A stretch of 64,000 bases of DNA from positions 186,001 through 250,000 of the forward strand of contig MU400543.1 in NCBI GenBank assembly GCA_022578965.1. Direction: 5' to 3'. Positions 23,504 to 35,490 of this stretch are shown here, one piece after another. Made by a program: the position numbers and the translations under genes. Numbering within the stretch: the stretch's first letter is position 1; every line of letters starts with the position of its first letter. Origin of the DNA: Xylaria sp. FL1777. Its lineage: Eukaryota > Ascomycota > Sordariomycetes > Xylariales > Xylariaceae. The notes beneath the pieces were generated by a model, which saw only the letters and a list, made by a program, of their open reading frames with translations, did no database searches and was not told the DNA's origin.

Positions 23504-24947
23504 GAGAGGCAAAGGAGAGAACTTAATGGAAATGCAGGTAATGGATGCGGTTGCTTTGGTTAGCAAGCGTGGACTAGTTTCAGCCTTGTGATAGCTCGGT
23601 GATATGACTGAGCTAATCTTTTGTTTATGAATGAACGACGCACATACGATGATAAAGGGAAAACGGCGTCTTATTATTCTAGGGAGCAGGTTTTGCGTTC
23701 GGAGTTTTTACGAACGGGCGGATTTATCGACCAGGTCTTTCAAGCTGGCGTGGGAAAAGGTAATTGCAGTTGTCGAGCAATGTCGCGAGGATCTATTTTA
23801 TATCTCTTGCCGTGGATATTGTAAATTGATCGCACTAGTTATTCTCTGGTGGCATAATCAACATGACGATACTCGCTTACTACCCATATTCAAATAACTT
23901 GATAACGTGCTTCTCTAAAACCTCGTGAGAGTTGTGAATTTCATCGTACTTGAATATCTACCATTATTTTATATTCAATAGGGACAGGGCACAAGCAACA
24001 GAGGATATTTTCTTAGGAGGAAGTAGTTAAGTGTAGCTGAGCGTTCCTTCAATGAAGCTGTCTGTTGATTGCCGAATCCTAATAGTTTTGCTCCGTGTAG
24101 ATCTCTATATGTGGTATGTGGCTATCTACCTCTTGTCACCGTGAGGGCATTCGAAATCAATGCTGAGAGTCGAGATCGCCAATATATGCGGTAGGCCAGG
24201 AGGTTGAATGAGGAATTACCGGTGCCGGGTTAGTTTAGCCGCTTGCTGCTTTCCCTCCGTTGTCTTACAGAGCCAGGAGGCCGATAATTTCAGCCGCATG
24301 AAGGGCCCAGATGAGATGTATCGTAGAGTAAATCACCCGCACCTCAAGAGCATATCATCCTCGGCCGTGAAGTTCTATGACGAAAACAGGAGATCACCGA
24401 CTCCTCGAGAAGAAGGAAAAGCACAAACCAAACCCCCAAATCACCCACAATGTGTACAAACTAAGTACCTAAGCTACTCATATATCTTAGGCTAGCAGGC
24501 AAACCTCATCTAAGAGAGGAGTAAATACTAGCAGTTTTGCCTTGTTGCGGCTAGCCTCTTCATGTTTAAGAGATCTAATAACCAATTACCTACTCTAATG
24601 ATGATTATCTTAGTCACAGGCAGAGCGGGCTACTAGCGAACTAAACGGATTTTATTCTGCTCGCTATCAACCTCCAGACTCACGAGGTTTTCGCCAGCCA
24701 GGCGAGATATTATCCCCGTCCCCTTTTCTCGACAAGAGCCTATATCAAAGGGATAAGACTCGTCATTTCAGGAGAACACTGTCGGAAATGGAAGGGCTTT
24801 TATGCCAAAGCATATGCGATGCTAATCTAAAGTCTAAAAGGAAGTACATGCCATAGGCTCTCCAAAAGCAGAACGAACACCCACAATGACGCCGCTTATG
24901 CTTTATTTTGCTATCCAATACATGTATATATATCCATCGCTATGTTG
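23504..24947. other. Convergent intergenic region, no gene seen
   Basis: This is the 3' flank of the phosphatase (plus) and of the mannosidase (minus). No RNA gene or convincing frame is visible. Confidence 0.55.
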
Positions 24948-27900
24948 TCAAAGTACTACAAGGTTACTAATCGTCAGCCCCTGACTCTCAACATGGTATC
25001 TCCTCCTCATACCAATACTTCTCGCCGTCTTCAACAGCTCGTACGTCGCTTCCCCGTTGCCCACCATCAGCATGGGGATGGGATGGTGTCGCGGGATGCC
25101 CGCGGGAGTCCGCTGCTCCTCATCCAACAGCGGCCGGATCAAATTGAAGCCCCAGGCATCTTCTTCGCCCTCGTTCAGCGACTCATTGTCGTCTGAAACC
25201 ACAATGACAAGTTGTAACCCGTTGCGGTGGGGTGCGAAGGAAGGGATGTTCGCCAGCTTATCGGAGAAGGAACAGCCGCCCCGGCGCATAACGATTATCT
25301 GATGCTGTTTCGGAGCTGCATCGGGTAGTTTACCTTGGCACGCCTGATCGGCGAAGTAGACCCGCCCCCACGAAAGCGACTCTATATGTGCCTTTATATT
25401 TGGGTTTGGAGCCTCCAAAACGTCTGGCAGGGGTGCCACACCCACACCTACGGGGGTAATTGCCGGAATATTTATATACTTGTAGTCGATCTTCGGTGCG
25501 GGTTCGGGGCCAAATGTGGCCGCCGGCTCGCGCAAAGCCGACGTGAGTTGTTGTAACAAAGAATTAAACAGGTTTGTCGCCCCGAGATCTGATCCCTGCA
25601 TCTCAACAATAGGTTTTGTTTTAGGTCGGGGCGATTCTGTAGAAGTCGAGTTTTGCTTCGGTATTATATTCGGCATCTCGATCTGCAACAGGATGTCGAC
25701 AAGTACCGCGTCGCGCACACGATGAAAAAGGGGGTCTGAAATATCCGAGAGAACATCGCGGGAAATGAAGACCTTTTCGTCCCTTCCAAGAAGAAAGTTG
25801 CCTATACTATATACTCTCCATCCGCGTTCTGATGTGATAGGAGGTTCCTCTAATACCATGCCCATTTTTAAGCCTGAGAGACTATTAATGGCAATACCTT
25901 CGCTCCCCATTCGAATCAAATTGTTGTTGCCGAACACGATGTTCAAAGCACTTCCTACGGATTGTTGAGCATTAGAAGGGAACTCGATGAAACTGGTGTG
26001 TCGCTGCTTTGATGCTACGCATATTCCATCGGTCGGCAGCATAGATTGGGGAAGAGTCCAGGGGAAATGTGTATGGTTTGAGATGATTAAGGGTTTTCGT
26101 TCATCTGTACTTTGTCCCGGTTGGGAGTCAAGTTTCACAACATTGTGGAAGTTGGGCACCTGATGAAGTCGAATTAAGGTCGCCGCATTGTATAGATCCG
26201 TTCGTGCGGCGGTAGCCGAGCCGGACAAGTGAGGAAGGGGGGGAGGCACAGGGCAAGTATTGGTGAAGCTCTCGTCGAAGTAAGGTTGAAGAGACCTCTC
26301 GCTTCGCACTGTTTTAGGGCGGCGTGGGGTAGTTTTACGTGGGATAATCAAAGGGTGACCTTCGGTTGTGAACACATAGGACGCGTCTAATTTGTTGAGT
26401 GGGTGATCTGCATCAAACAGGAGATATAGATACTTGGCAGTCTCTCCTAGGAAGAAGCTCTCCATTCGATCGCTTTTCTCGCCGGTCCGCACATCTTGAA
26501 GACCCGACCAGCCACATTCCGTCCAGCATCGCCTAGTTATGTCTTTCAATGTCATCTCACCGGCGTATAGATACCAGGGATCTCGAGTGGCACGATATAA
26601 ATGGTACGTAGACTCAATAAACTCTGGCCGACCAGGCCACCAACCTAGTCCGCCTTCAATATGTCCATCACGGACTGACCAGCGCTCCGGCAAAGCAGAG
26701 TAACGGGTCCACAGTGCCGTGTAGAGAAGATGTGTTTCGATAGCCTCATCCAACTCACCTGCGAGTGTGAGTAGGCCGGAATAATAAGCGCCTAAACTAT
26801 CAATCCAAAAAGTTTGGGGAGACCCCGTGGAGATATGTGCATTGACGTAATGGGGGTGATGCATGTCGGAATAGAGATGGCGCTTAATTGCAGCATGCGC
26901 ATGATGCCAGGCTTCTAGAAATGAATCAGGTGAGTTATCCTTGTCGGAAAGTGGACTATAAATCTGATTCGGGTCAAGCCAGCTTTCGTGAGTAATGTGA
27001 TTGGGGATAGTTTGGTTAGGTAGGTCATGGCCGGACAAGAGAATATGTGTTTTGAGTGCGTATTCGAAAAAGCTGTCAATACCGGCACCAATTCCAGAGA
27101 AGCCTCCTATCCAATGCCCCTCTTCAGCATCGACCCCAGCGCCTATTAGACCAATATTGCTTCTCCGCGACCAGACAGCCCAGAAAGCTCGCTTCGCCGC
27201 TTGCTCGAATCGAGGATCACCCGTAAGACGACTCAGGACGGTGAATTCGAGGACAAGACTGCCAGCACCGGCACTACATGTCTCCGTAATTTCAGAGGAT
27301 TCCTCGAGTTTGCTAGGGTGAGGACTAGTGTTCTCATGTAGCGGCGAATTCACATAAAACGGTATACCATGCCGCAAGTTAACCCGAGGATACGGCATGC
27401 CAGTCTGAGTATAGAAGGCCGGGAGTAAGCGTTGTGCTAAGTCGAGCGCAAGTCGTAACAGCTGACCGTCATATTTAAACGAGTTAGGCCAGGCAATAGG
27501 ATGTTCTTCGACGTCCACACCCGCTCTTTGAGGGTCATAATTAGTGATGGGTAGCTCGCCCACAGCAAACAAATGTGCACTCAGCAAACCTCCAACACCT
27601 CGAATCACAGTTTCAAATACTTGGACTTTACTGTCGACATCAAAGCCGTGGCCCCGGGCTCCACGGCCAGATGGACCTGCCCGCCCATCACCATATTGTA
27701 CAACAAGCGCAGCTACGCCTTGCTGGAAATCGGCCAAGGCCTTTGGACCGGTATTCTTACTATCGGGCGGAGCGGAGGCGAGAATGGCAAGGGTGGAAAG
27801 GCTATCGATCAAAGTCAAGGAGTAGTTTCCGAGGACATCGTTAAGTTCGACATTTCTGGGATTAATGGGGTCACGAGTCAAGGGTATACACGAGACGGGT

Positions 27901-28214
27901 CGCAACTATGGGAGGCATGTATGAGCTGTCTGGTTCTAAACTAAATGTAGGCGCCAGGTGGAGCGCAACAGAGCGAAGCGTACCTCGTCTTCGGGGAAGG
28001 CTATCTTCATGTAGTTGTCGAAGCCATGGTAGAACATGTCGACCGTCTCCTGGCGCAATTCGGCGACGCGACCAGGGCGCATGGCCACAACAGGGGCCAC
28101 GAGCCATGGCGATAGCAAGACGGCGCATGCTACGACCAGCCCAACGAAGCGACATGACGTCGCAAGCGAGCACGATGGGGCCAACTTGCAGCCGGCCGAG
28201 CCAGGCAAGGGCAT
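24948..28214 (-). CDS. mnl1: EDEM/Mnl1-type GH47 alpha-mannosidase with PA domain
   Basis: Two exons (28214-27984 and 27905-24948; intron GTACGC...CATAG, phase 0) give 1062 residues. I chose ATG 28214 because it precedes a hydrophobic signal/anchor (FVGLVVACAVLL) and then ELRQETVDMFYHGFDNYM, the usual start of a GH47 domain. GH47 blocks include NDVLGNYSLTLIDSLSTL, YDGQLLRLALDLAQRLLPAF, ITETCSAGAGSL and EGHWIGGFSGIGAGIDSFFEY. The last 180 residues form a protease-associated (PA) domain (IIVMRRGGCSFSDKLA...IPMLMVGNG), as in EDEM3 and some fungal Mnl1 proteins. The enzyme trims mannose from misfolded glycoproteins in the ER so that Yos9 can recognise them for ERAD. No HDEL/KDEL ends the protein, so retention would rely on the N-terminal anchor or on partners such as protein disulfide isomerase. 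Confidence 0.92.
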
Positions 28215-30580
28215 CACCGGCAACAGGATGCAACAGAATGCATGTGTGGAGAGCCAGAACAGGGCGGACGGCGAATGGACGAGCGCAAAGGACTCGGTGA
28301 AGACGCTGGGCTCACCGGTTCCGGCGCCGACAGAGAACAAAGAACTCGCGATTCGATCAATTAGACAGAAACCAGTTGTGCCGACGGCGACATGAGGTCT
28401 GTACGCCCTGGTTTCCCTGTAGGTACAGCCGGAGACAAGGGGGTTCGGGTTGGCGATGCTAAGCAAAGCAAGCTGTTGTTGATGATGAGTTGAGGGGCGA
28501 GGCGAGGGCTATCGTGACCGCCAGCCAATGTTTAAGTGTTCTTTACTAAGTACGCAGCATGCACCCGTTTTGACGCTACCTCCCAGGCTAGCTTCAGGTA
28601 GGTATAATTAGTGGGGGCTATAGAAGTAGATAGGTACTTAAGTAGGGATACTGACTTTATCCACTAACATGATGCCTTGTTGGCTTAGTGAATTGATGAT
28701 AAGGCTTACCGACCAAATACTTACACCTACATCAAGGGCGGGTTAAAGGACACGTGCCAGTACTGACTTGGCCAATGAAACAGCCTGAACAGCTGTACAT
28801 CATATATCTAGTGCCAACTGGAATTCTTTTACATCTTTAAAGGTACTATCTAGCTAGACTTAAAGAATTACGAGCGTCGATGCAGTACTGTTGCTACTTA
28901 ATACCTAGTAATGAACCGTCTGCGACTATGGGTCATTCGAAAATGACCCCAATGCAAGATCCTAAACCTGAGTAATAGCAAGTCCAGCCGTCCAGTGTTC
29001 GCCCTTGCAGTTGTTACTGTATCTAGTGTACGCTATGATACTACCTACATCGCTTCTTCGATGCTCCCAGAACACCAGATAGGAATCTTGTAAGAGATCT
29101 TGATGCAGGGGATTTGCCAGTGCTAGGTATAGATACGGAGTACCTGTACATGCCGGGTTCATGCAGTGGAACAGTATAATGCCGCCCACTCGATAGATAG
29201 GCGCGTCATAGAGCAACCGGCAGCCAACAACGAAAATACCGGTAATAATAACAATCAAGAAAGATCGATCAGGAAGTGGTTATAATAGATAGAATAGATA
29301 TGTCGTGATCGATCAACCCCTTGCCAGAGTGGGTACAACGAAATAAGACATACTACAACTCGCTTAAACTTCACCACTTCAAAACCCAAATAAAGAGCCA
29401 AATAAATAGGAAGGGAAAAGAAAAATTGACTCAAAGATATAAACTAAAATGCTGTAATCATAATATGATAGGTTAGTCAGTTAAATTTACCTACTTCGTT
29501 TAGATATGATTGGCTTTTGCAGTAGTAGGGTGCAAACGATTTACGTCGTTTTTTGTTTGTACAGACTCCGTCTTTGCCAACTTTCTAATCATCAACTGGC
29601 CAACTCAGCAACTCCACCCGAATTGCAACTCTGCAATGAACTTCATCTAGATCGTCGGGTTTCGTTTCGCGGATCTAGAGACGGTACGGGGGTAATATAC
29701 CTAAACGAACCACAAGCGCCCGCGGAAGCCCAGAGGAGCCAGGTAATTGCATACCAAATTTCGCTAGAGCAGTATGCACTATACCTACATGAGTAGGTAC
29801 ACACGGTACGTGCCGAGATAGTTCTAGCTTTGGGGCTTAGCGTAGTCGCCGCTTTTGATGAGCCGGTGCTGAGGCTGACTTTAGGCCCAGGTCCCTTACT
29901 TCCATGAGATGAATGGATTTATAAGACGGAAACGGTCAATTTTATCTGCCCGTAGCTCGTATAAGATGAAAATTTTTGCAACAGACTACGACTATGTCTA
30001 GATCCTGGAACAAGCATAACATTAAACATGAATTTACCCTTGCTTTGTCGGCACTCTGTAGCAGAGACAGGGGTATGAAAATAAGCTTATTTGTAGATGG
30101 AAAAGCATACTGGGTTTCCCCCTTGTCACTCTTAGTAATTCACATGACAACAATTCTTCCTCAATGCATGTCAATGGCTATACATATAGGAAAAAATCGA
30201 AAAGTTTATAAAATTTATAGCTACCATACATGTGTAAGTCAGTTCTATATGCAGAACAGGAATTAACATGGACAGAGGAGAAGAGAATAGAATAGGGGAA
30301 CCACAGCGTTCAGTGTCCCATCAAATAATTTAACATTATATAATTATCTCGTGTACGTAAATATAAACTTTAAAAAGAAAAAACGAATGACGGAGAGACG
30401 CAGCTAATTTTGTCGATATATCTACAAGGTCAGCTCGGTCACTTCTTCCCGCAGACGCTCGGCACGACTAATCAGTCAACGGCATGAATGAAATGAGTGA
30501 AGTCCTTTTCCTCTCTCGGCCACCATCTCTTCTGGCAGCTGCTAGTCGCAGGTCTCTAGGCTAGATAACTTCACCACCGT
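28215..30580. other. Intergenic, no gene seen
   Basis: 2.4 kb between the mannosidase 5' end and the hydrophobin 3' end. It is mostly AT-rich with scattered TAGGTA/TACCTA units (28597, 28629, 29490, 29785). I see no RNA gene, intact frame or mobile element. Confidence 0.5.
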
Positions 30581-31845
30581 CTAGAGGCCAATAGGTGTGA
30601 TGCAGAGAACGGCCTGGCCAAGCTGTAAAGTAACATGTCAGTGACTATAGTGGGGAAAGACTCGGCGATCGGGGATGACACTTACGACAGGGATGACACA
30701 GCAGCGGGCTCGCTGGCCACCGGCGGCGCAGATGGCCTGGAAGTCGGACGGGCCGCTTGGAACCGCGGAAGCTATATGACGGGAGATGTCAGATCCTATT
30801 ATCTCACGCAATGAGGACATGTGAGAAGTAACTTACGGCTGTGGCAGTCCAGGTCAGCAACACCGAGAATATCGGTGGAGCAGCACTGCGGGACGCTGTA
30901 GAGTCCAGCGGGGCAGGCAACGTAATTCGTAGGATAGGGTGTGGAAGAGGTAGTGGTGGAAGTGGTTTGACCACCGCCAGGAGTAGTAGTAGTGGAAGAA
31001 GTAGGGTTGCCGGGAGTAGTGGTGGAAGAGGTTGTTGGGTGGCCAGAAGTAGTGGTAGAAGTGGTGGGCTGCCAAGGGGTAGTCGTTGTTGAAGAAGTAG
31101 GATGTCCAGAAGTAGTGGTGGACGAGGTAGGTTGCCAAGGAGTAGTTGTGGTTGAAGAAGTAGGATGGCCAGAGCTAGTGGTAGAAGAGGTAGGCTGCCA
31201 AGGGGTAGTGGTTGAAGAGGTTGTTGGGTGGCCAGAAGTAGTGGTAGAAGAGGTAGGTTGCCAAGGAGTGGTCGTGGTAGAAGAAGTTGGGTGGCCAGAA
31301 GTAGTAGTGGAGGAAGTAGGGTGGCCGGAGGTAGTGGTAGAGGAGGTAGGCTGCCAGGGAGTGGTCGTCGAGGACTTTGTAGTTGAAGCTTTCGTGGTCG
31401 AAGACTTAGTAGTCGATGAAGTAGGTTGCCAAGGAGTGGTCGTAGAAGAGGTCGGGTGGCCCGAGGTAGTGGTAGAAGAGGTAGGTTGCCAAGGGGTTGT
31501 CGTCGGGGACTTTGTAGTTGAAGCCTTAGTGGTCGAGGACTTGGTAGTTGAAGCTTTAGTGGTCGAAGACTTGGTCGTCGAAGCCTTAGTCGTTGAAGCC
31601 TTAGTAGTTGACGACTTGGTAGTCGAAACTTTAGTAGTCCAAGATTTAGTAGTTGAAGGCTTAGAAGTTGGGTAACCACCGCCAGTAGTAGTCGGGTACT
31701 TCGTAGTTGGATACCCAGTCGGGTAGCCGCCGTTAGCAGTGGTCGTGGACTTAGTGGTCGGGTACCAGTTCTGGTCGAGCAAGTCGATGGGACCAGCAGC
31801 GACGGAGGTGGCCAGAAGAGCCGTGAAGAGAGCGGAGAGCTGCAT
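30581..31845 (-). CDS. Class II hydrophobin with long Ser/Thr-rich repeat extension
   Basis: Three exons (31845-30837, 30771-30686, 30622-30581; introns of 65 and 63 bases) encode 378 residues. The start is the ATG opening a signal peptide of about 18 residues. Residues about 62-300 are tandem repeats: STTKA/STTKS units, then seven PWQPT and seven SGHPT units separated by Ser/Thr runs. The C-terminal 70 residues are a canonical class II hydrophobin with eight Cys (311, 321, 322, 334, 351, 360, 361, 372), spacing C-x9-CC-x11-C-x16-C-x8-CC-x10-C, and LGQAVLC in the last exon. Hydrophobins are secreted, self-assemble at air-water interfaces and coat hyphae or spores. Typical members are about 100 residues, so this one is nearly four times longer; the extension is presumably heavily O-mannosylated. 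Confidence 0.95.
30952..31662 (-). repeat. Coding minisatellite of the hydrophobin (PWQPT/SGHPT and STTK units)
   Basis: The DNA is a nested tandem repeat: about 15-base STTKxx units near 31510-31660 and about 60-base PWQPT-SSTTT-SGHPT-SSTTT units at 30990-31500. High nucleotide identity between units implies recent expansion and probable length polymorphism. The opposite strand is also open because of the repeat, but that frame is a shadow. Confidence 0.9.
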
Positions 31846-34800
31846 TTTGGCTGCCCAGGTCAATGAATGAAACTCTGGTTCTTTGGCCGAGAGAGTGTAA
31901 AGAAACGGAGTTATAAGCTAGAAGCTGGTAGCTAGAAGCTAGAAGGACCGGTGGCTCTGTCTGGGTGGTGAAATGAGGTTCATGATCCTGAGCGGGATGG
32001 AACGCCGGGTATTTATATCTAAGTACGAGTGTTATTTTCCATCTTCAGGGCCGCCATCGAAAAAATGTCGCCATCGACGGGTCCATGTGCAAGCGTCCAA
32101 TGAGTGACAGCAGGCCCACGAAGCTTCATTTCCTATCACCCAGGTGGACTCGATTTCTATGATATTACGATCGGATATCCCAGCGCCGCTAGTAAGGAGA
32201 CGGGTGTGTCGCCAAATCCTCGGCCAGCTCTGCCTACACTAGAGGTCATATCAAAAGAAAATTTCACACCCCTCCCCCCTTTCCTCAAAAAAACACCGAG
32301 AACGACTTGAAAACAACTCTTAAAAAATCCTGAAACTTATCATTATCTGTATCGGTTATTATTATGATTCCAAGTTTATATATATCATCCAAAGACCTCA
32401 TGACGAGGTAGCTAAATGAATATTATCATTGCATGCTGGAGTAATAAGATCTACCTATACGATTTGTCTAGGGGGTGGGAATATTCTTCTCACATGGAAC
32501 AGCTTCTGTCTTTCTTAACCAGCTGGCCAACTGCTGTCTCGAAAAAGAAATTAATCGTCGATGGAGTTGTCTCTGTTCAGACTAAACCTCTGCGATTTTC
32601 ACTAGCAAGATGCAAGATCCCAGTTGTGATCCATAGATTGATGCCAGGAACATCTCCCTGAGAAGTCAGGAACAGAAATGATCATCGGCCTGGCCAGGTC
32701 TTTGTCAAGGCACCCCAGAGTAAACGACTTAGGTAACCTAGATAGGGTATACACAAATAATTAATGCAACTAACAAGCTCCTCCACTGCACGAGATGCAG
32801 ACGACCTTGACAGTCGGGCGCATAGCCGCATGCGATGACGTCGGGGGCTGCTGTTACAGGTCCTCTCACCTGCTTTGGCTCAGTCAGAAGATGAGATGAT
32901 TACACATGCCTTGCTATGGCGTTCGCATGAGCCAGGCAGCATGTGCGAGGCATGCCCCCATGATGCCGTTTGGAGATAATACATTAGGCATCGAGTCTAG
33001 TTCTGCAACATCTGATGAACTGCTTCTCGCCCCCAAGGCTGGTTAGGTAATTAGCCCGTATCGCGAGTTAGCATACATAATAAGTAAGTTACCGTTGCGC
33101 TAGCCGAGCCGTGCCGAAAAAGAGTTGCTAGCGCGGAAGGGTAATTAGCATTTGCATGGGAGTCTACTATACTCCATATGTAGTAGTACGGTGCACAACA
33201 ACAAAGACCGACGGTTGCTGACTCTGGGCGATGGCTTTATCCTCTCCTTTTCCTCGCGCTGAAAAGGATCTCTTACTGAGCAGTAAACTACGTAAGCAGG
33301 TAGTCCAAGATGACTGTCGTTCGCAACAGTGCTAGTACGCATGCACGTAGCCGTCAAATCGAACGATACCGTGCCTCGCTCGATGCAGATAGGTGATCTG
33401 GATGTGCCAAGATGGCTGTCGAAACAGGGCCTGGGGTAGACGCGCGGAAGTGGGTGGGAGCCGAAGACAGAATTCCGGGTAAGCAGTAGAGGGCTCAGCC
33501 TAGGCGCCTTTGCTTCCGGTTTGCTGGCTCTGGTCTCGCCGGTGGAGATGCATCTCAATAGACTCGACTATGCTACATTGGCGACCACATTGTTCACGAC
33601 ATGCCGCTAGCGCGGGACGACGCGCCATCGGGTTAGATTACCATGTCGACCCTCAAATCAGACGCCGCAGCAGTCAGCGCTCTGCCCTGACGTGGCGTGG
33701 AACGCTCGGCCCCAGTGGCCCTCCTACATCAATAATGTGCAGCAAGTTGCTCCTTCGGCCTGCAGCTCGCTTCCAAGATTCTTTGCTTTGTCCGACACTC
33801 CCTATTATTAGTTCGGGTCGACCCGGTAGAGCCGTCCCATGTCCATGTCTCTGGCTCGTCAGATTTATAGTGAGACACCCCCCAACAATTGACAGCATTC
33901 TCATTCTCCCACCAAGCCGGGCGTCGCGGAGTCGAACGCAGCTGGTGATTGATGATGGCAACGAAGTGTGTGCTAAGTGCGGACGACAATCCGGAGGTTT
34001 CCTCCCTTGGAACAAGCTGAGCCTCCTCTTAGCACGCCACTTGCAATAGACCGGTCAGCTACAAGTGCTAAACAAGGAATTGGAACGACTATGCCGGTAG
34101 CGGATTACCTACATCTGCATATCTTGCTTAGCCTGCCGACAAGAGAGACTCAACAAACCATGGCAACGGAAAGATGTAATCACTAAGCGAGAGACCTTGT
34201 GGACCTAGTTGGTGTAAATGACGCACAGATAATAGGTAGGCGTGTGGAACGTGACATGATCAGAAACATGTTGTTCTGAAATCTTCACATTACAAGTTTC
34301 TGGCAATTATCACTGTGTTCGTTTTTGTCCGTCTTATTACCTATTTAGTCGATCACTAGGTGGGGAAATTTCCCTATTTAAGCTATAAAATCTACTCCAA
34401 ATCTTGCAACATACAAGTAGTCAATGTTTCGCAGCTATCCTCCATTCCGCCAACCCAAAGAAAAAAATAAAAATAAAAATAAAAAAAAGAGGCGTACCGG
34501 CAATATATCGACTTAGGAAGACTGGTTGTAAGTCGGGGGTAACAAAAGTTCTGATAAGTCTGCTTTGGAACAGTGGCGTCGCTAAGAGTACAGCATACAA
34601 TAAAACAACACTCCATGCGTACAATTCGATTTACCTTCATATTTACTATTAACAGATACCCGGTTTCCATGTAACATTCAAATCTAATGAGAGGTGTTTC
34701 TGTATACTTCATAAGGGCCTAGGTCGTATGAAGCCCTAGATTGCCAATTACAGTCCACGCAACTCCCCACCTTTTCGGCAAATACCTCTTCGGCTGATGG

Positions 34801-34917
34801 CAGTGCAACCAATTACTACTTCAGTATAAATTTAGTGGTATTCCCGGATATGTGCGATAAGATTGTTTAATTTGCCGGAGCATTGGACAGTCAGTATGTA
34901 AGGTTGTGCGGACCTAT
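31846..34917. other. Intergenic, no intact gene
   Basis: 3.1 kb. The first 170 bases are the hydrophobin promoter and leader. A GC-richer patch at about 33140-34050 carries overlapping open frames on both strands, but none has a recognisable domain or consistent splicing. The rest is AT-rich. Confidence 0.5.
32010..32017 (-). promoter_or_regulatory. TATA box of the hydrophobin gene
   Basis: TATAAATA on the minus strand lies about 165 bases upstream of the hydrophobin ATG. Strong, inducible fungal genes such as hydrophobins commonly carry such a box; its position implies a leader of roughly 130 bases. Confidence 0.5.
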
Positions 34918-35490
34918 TATATCCCGAAATGACACATATCGAAACCAGCGAGGCGGTTTCGACTCAACACGAACGCCGGCCTAATCACTCGAGTATAGGA
35001 TATTGCGCATATCCTGCTAGTTTCTCCTTGTGTTAAAGAAGAGGCTGCAAGCCTTGTGGCGCTCGGTCGGTGGTGGCATGTTTTGAGAATCAACCATCTC
35101 GGTCTCTCCCCTAGCCAACAATCCCGAAGCTGCCGGCTGGCCTTATGCGTATGCAGTCCCTGCGAACGCAGAATCGTTCGACATACCCCCTTTCTTCACC
35201 GCGTCCCAAATAAGATGCGCCATGTCCACGCGGATCCTGTACGCAGTAGTTGGTTTCCCAGAGTGAGCCAATAACGTGCCCAAATCCAGCCAGCTGGAAT
35301 GCATTAGTCAAATTATTCCGTAGAACTTTCCGCCATGAACTATCCTTTTTCGATGTCAGCAGCTCGTTCTCCGAGTCTTGCGGCCGTAGGCAATCTCGTA
35401 TGGGTTCACAAATTCTGTGTAGCCATGGCCAGTGAAGTGAAAATACTTCTCGTTCCTTAAGGTGGCTTGTGACGTCCTTTCTGCTTACCC
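34918..35490 (-). pseudogene. Relic of a CHAT-domain protein (C-terminal protease-like domain)
   Basis: The minus strand carries CHAT-domain pieces in the right order but in shifting frames: RKDVTSHLKE (about 35455-35485), FHFTGHGYTEFVNP (about 35400-35443, holding the HGH catalytic-His block), TNAFQLAGFGHVIGSLWETN (about 35245-35311), VDMAHLIWDAVKKGGMSND (about 35170-35230, one frame away), and a tail PPRWFRYVSF (about 34929-34958) resembling the family ending WVPYVHFG. The segment that should hold the SAC catalytic cysteine, between the second and third pieces, is missing or unreadable. Fungal CHAT proteins are caspase-like and usually sit behind TPR repeats; no TPR part could be found upstream. 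The gene is dead, with several frameshifts and stops. Confidence 0.72.

Noticed and set aside
30992..31675. 227-codon open frame antisense to the hydrophobin repeats (Val/Glu-rich)
   Set aside because: It is a shadow of the tandem repeat: the repeat unit is a multiple of three and lacks stops on both strands. It has no signal, domain or independent splice structure.
33510..34049. 179-codon plus frame in a GC-rich patch
   Set aside because: It does not start with ATG, overlaps equally long frames on the other strand, and has a random-looking composition without recognisable motifs.
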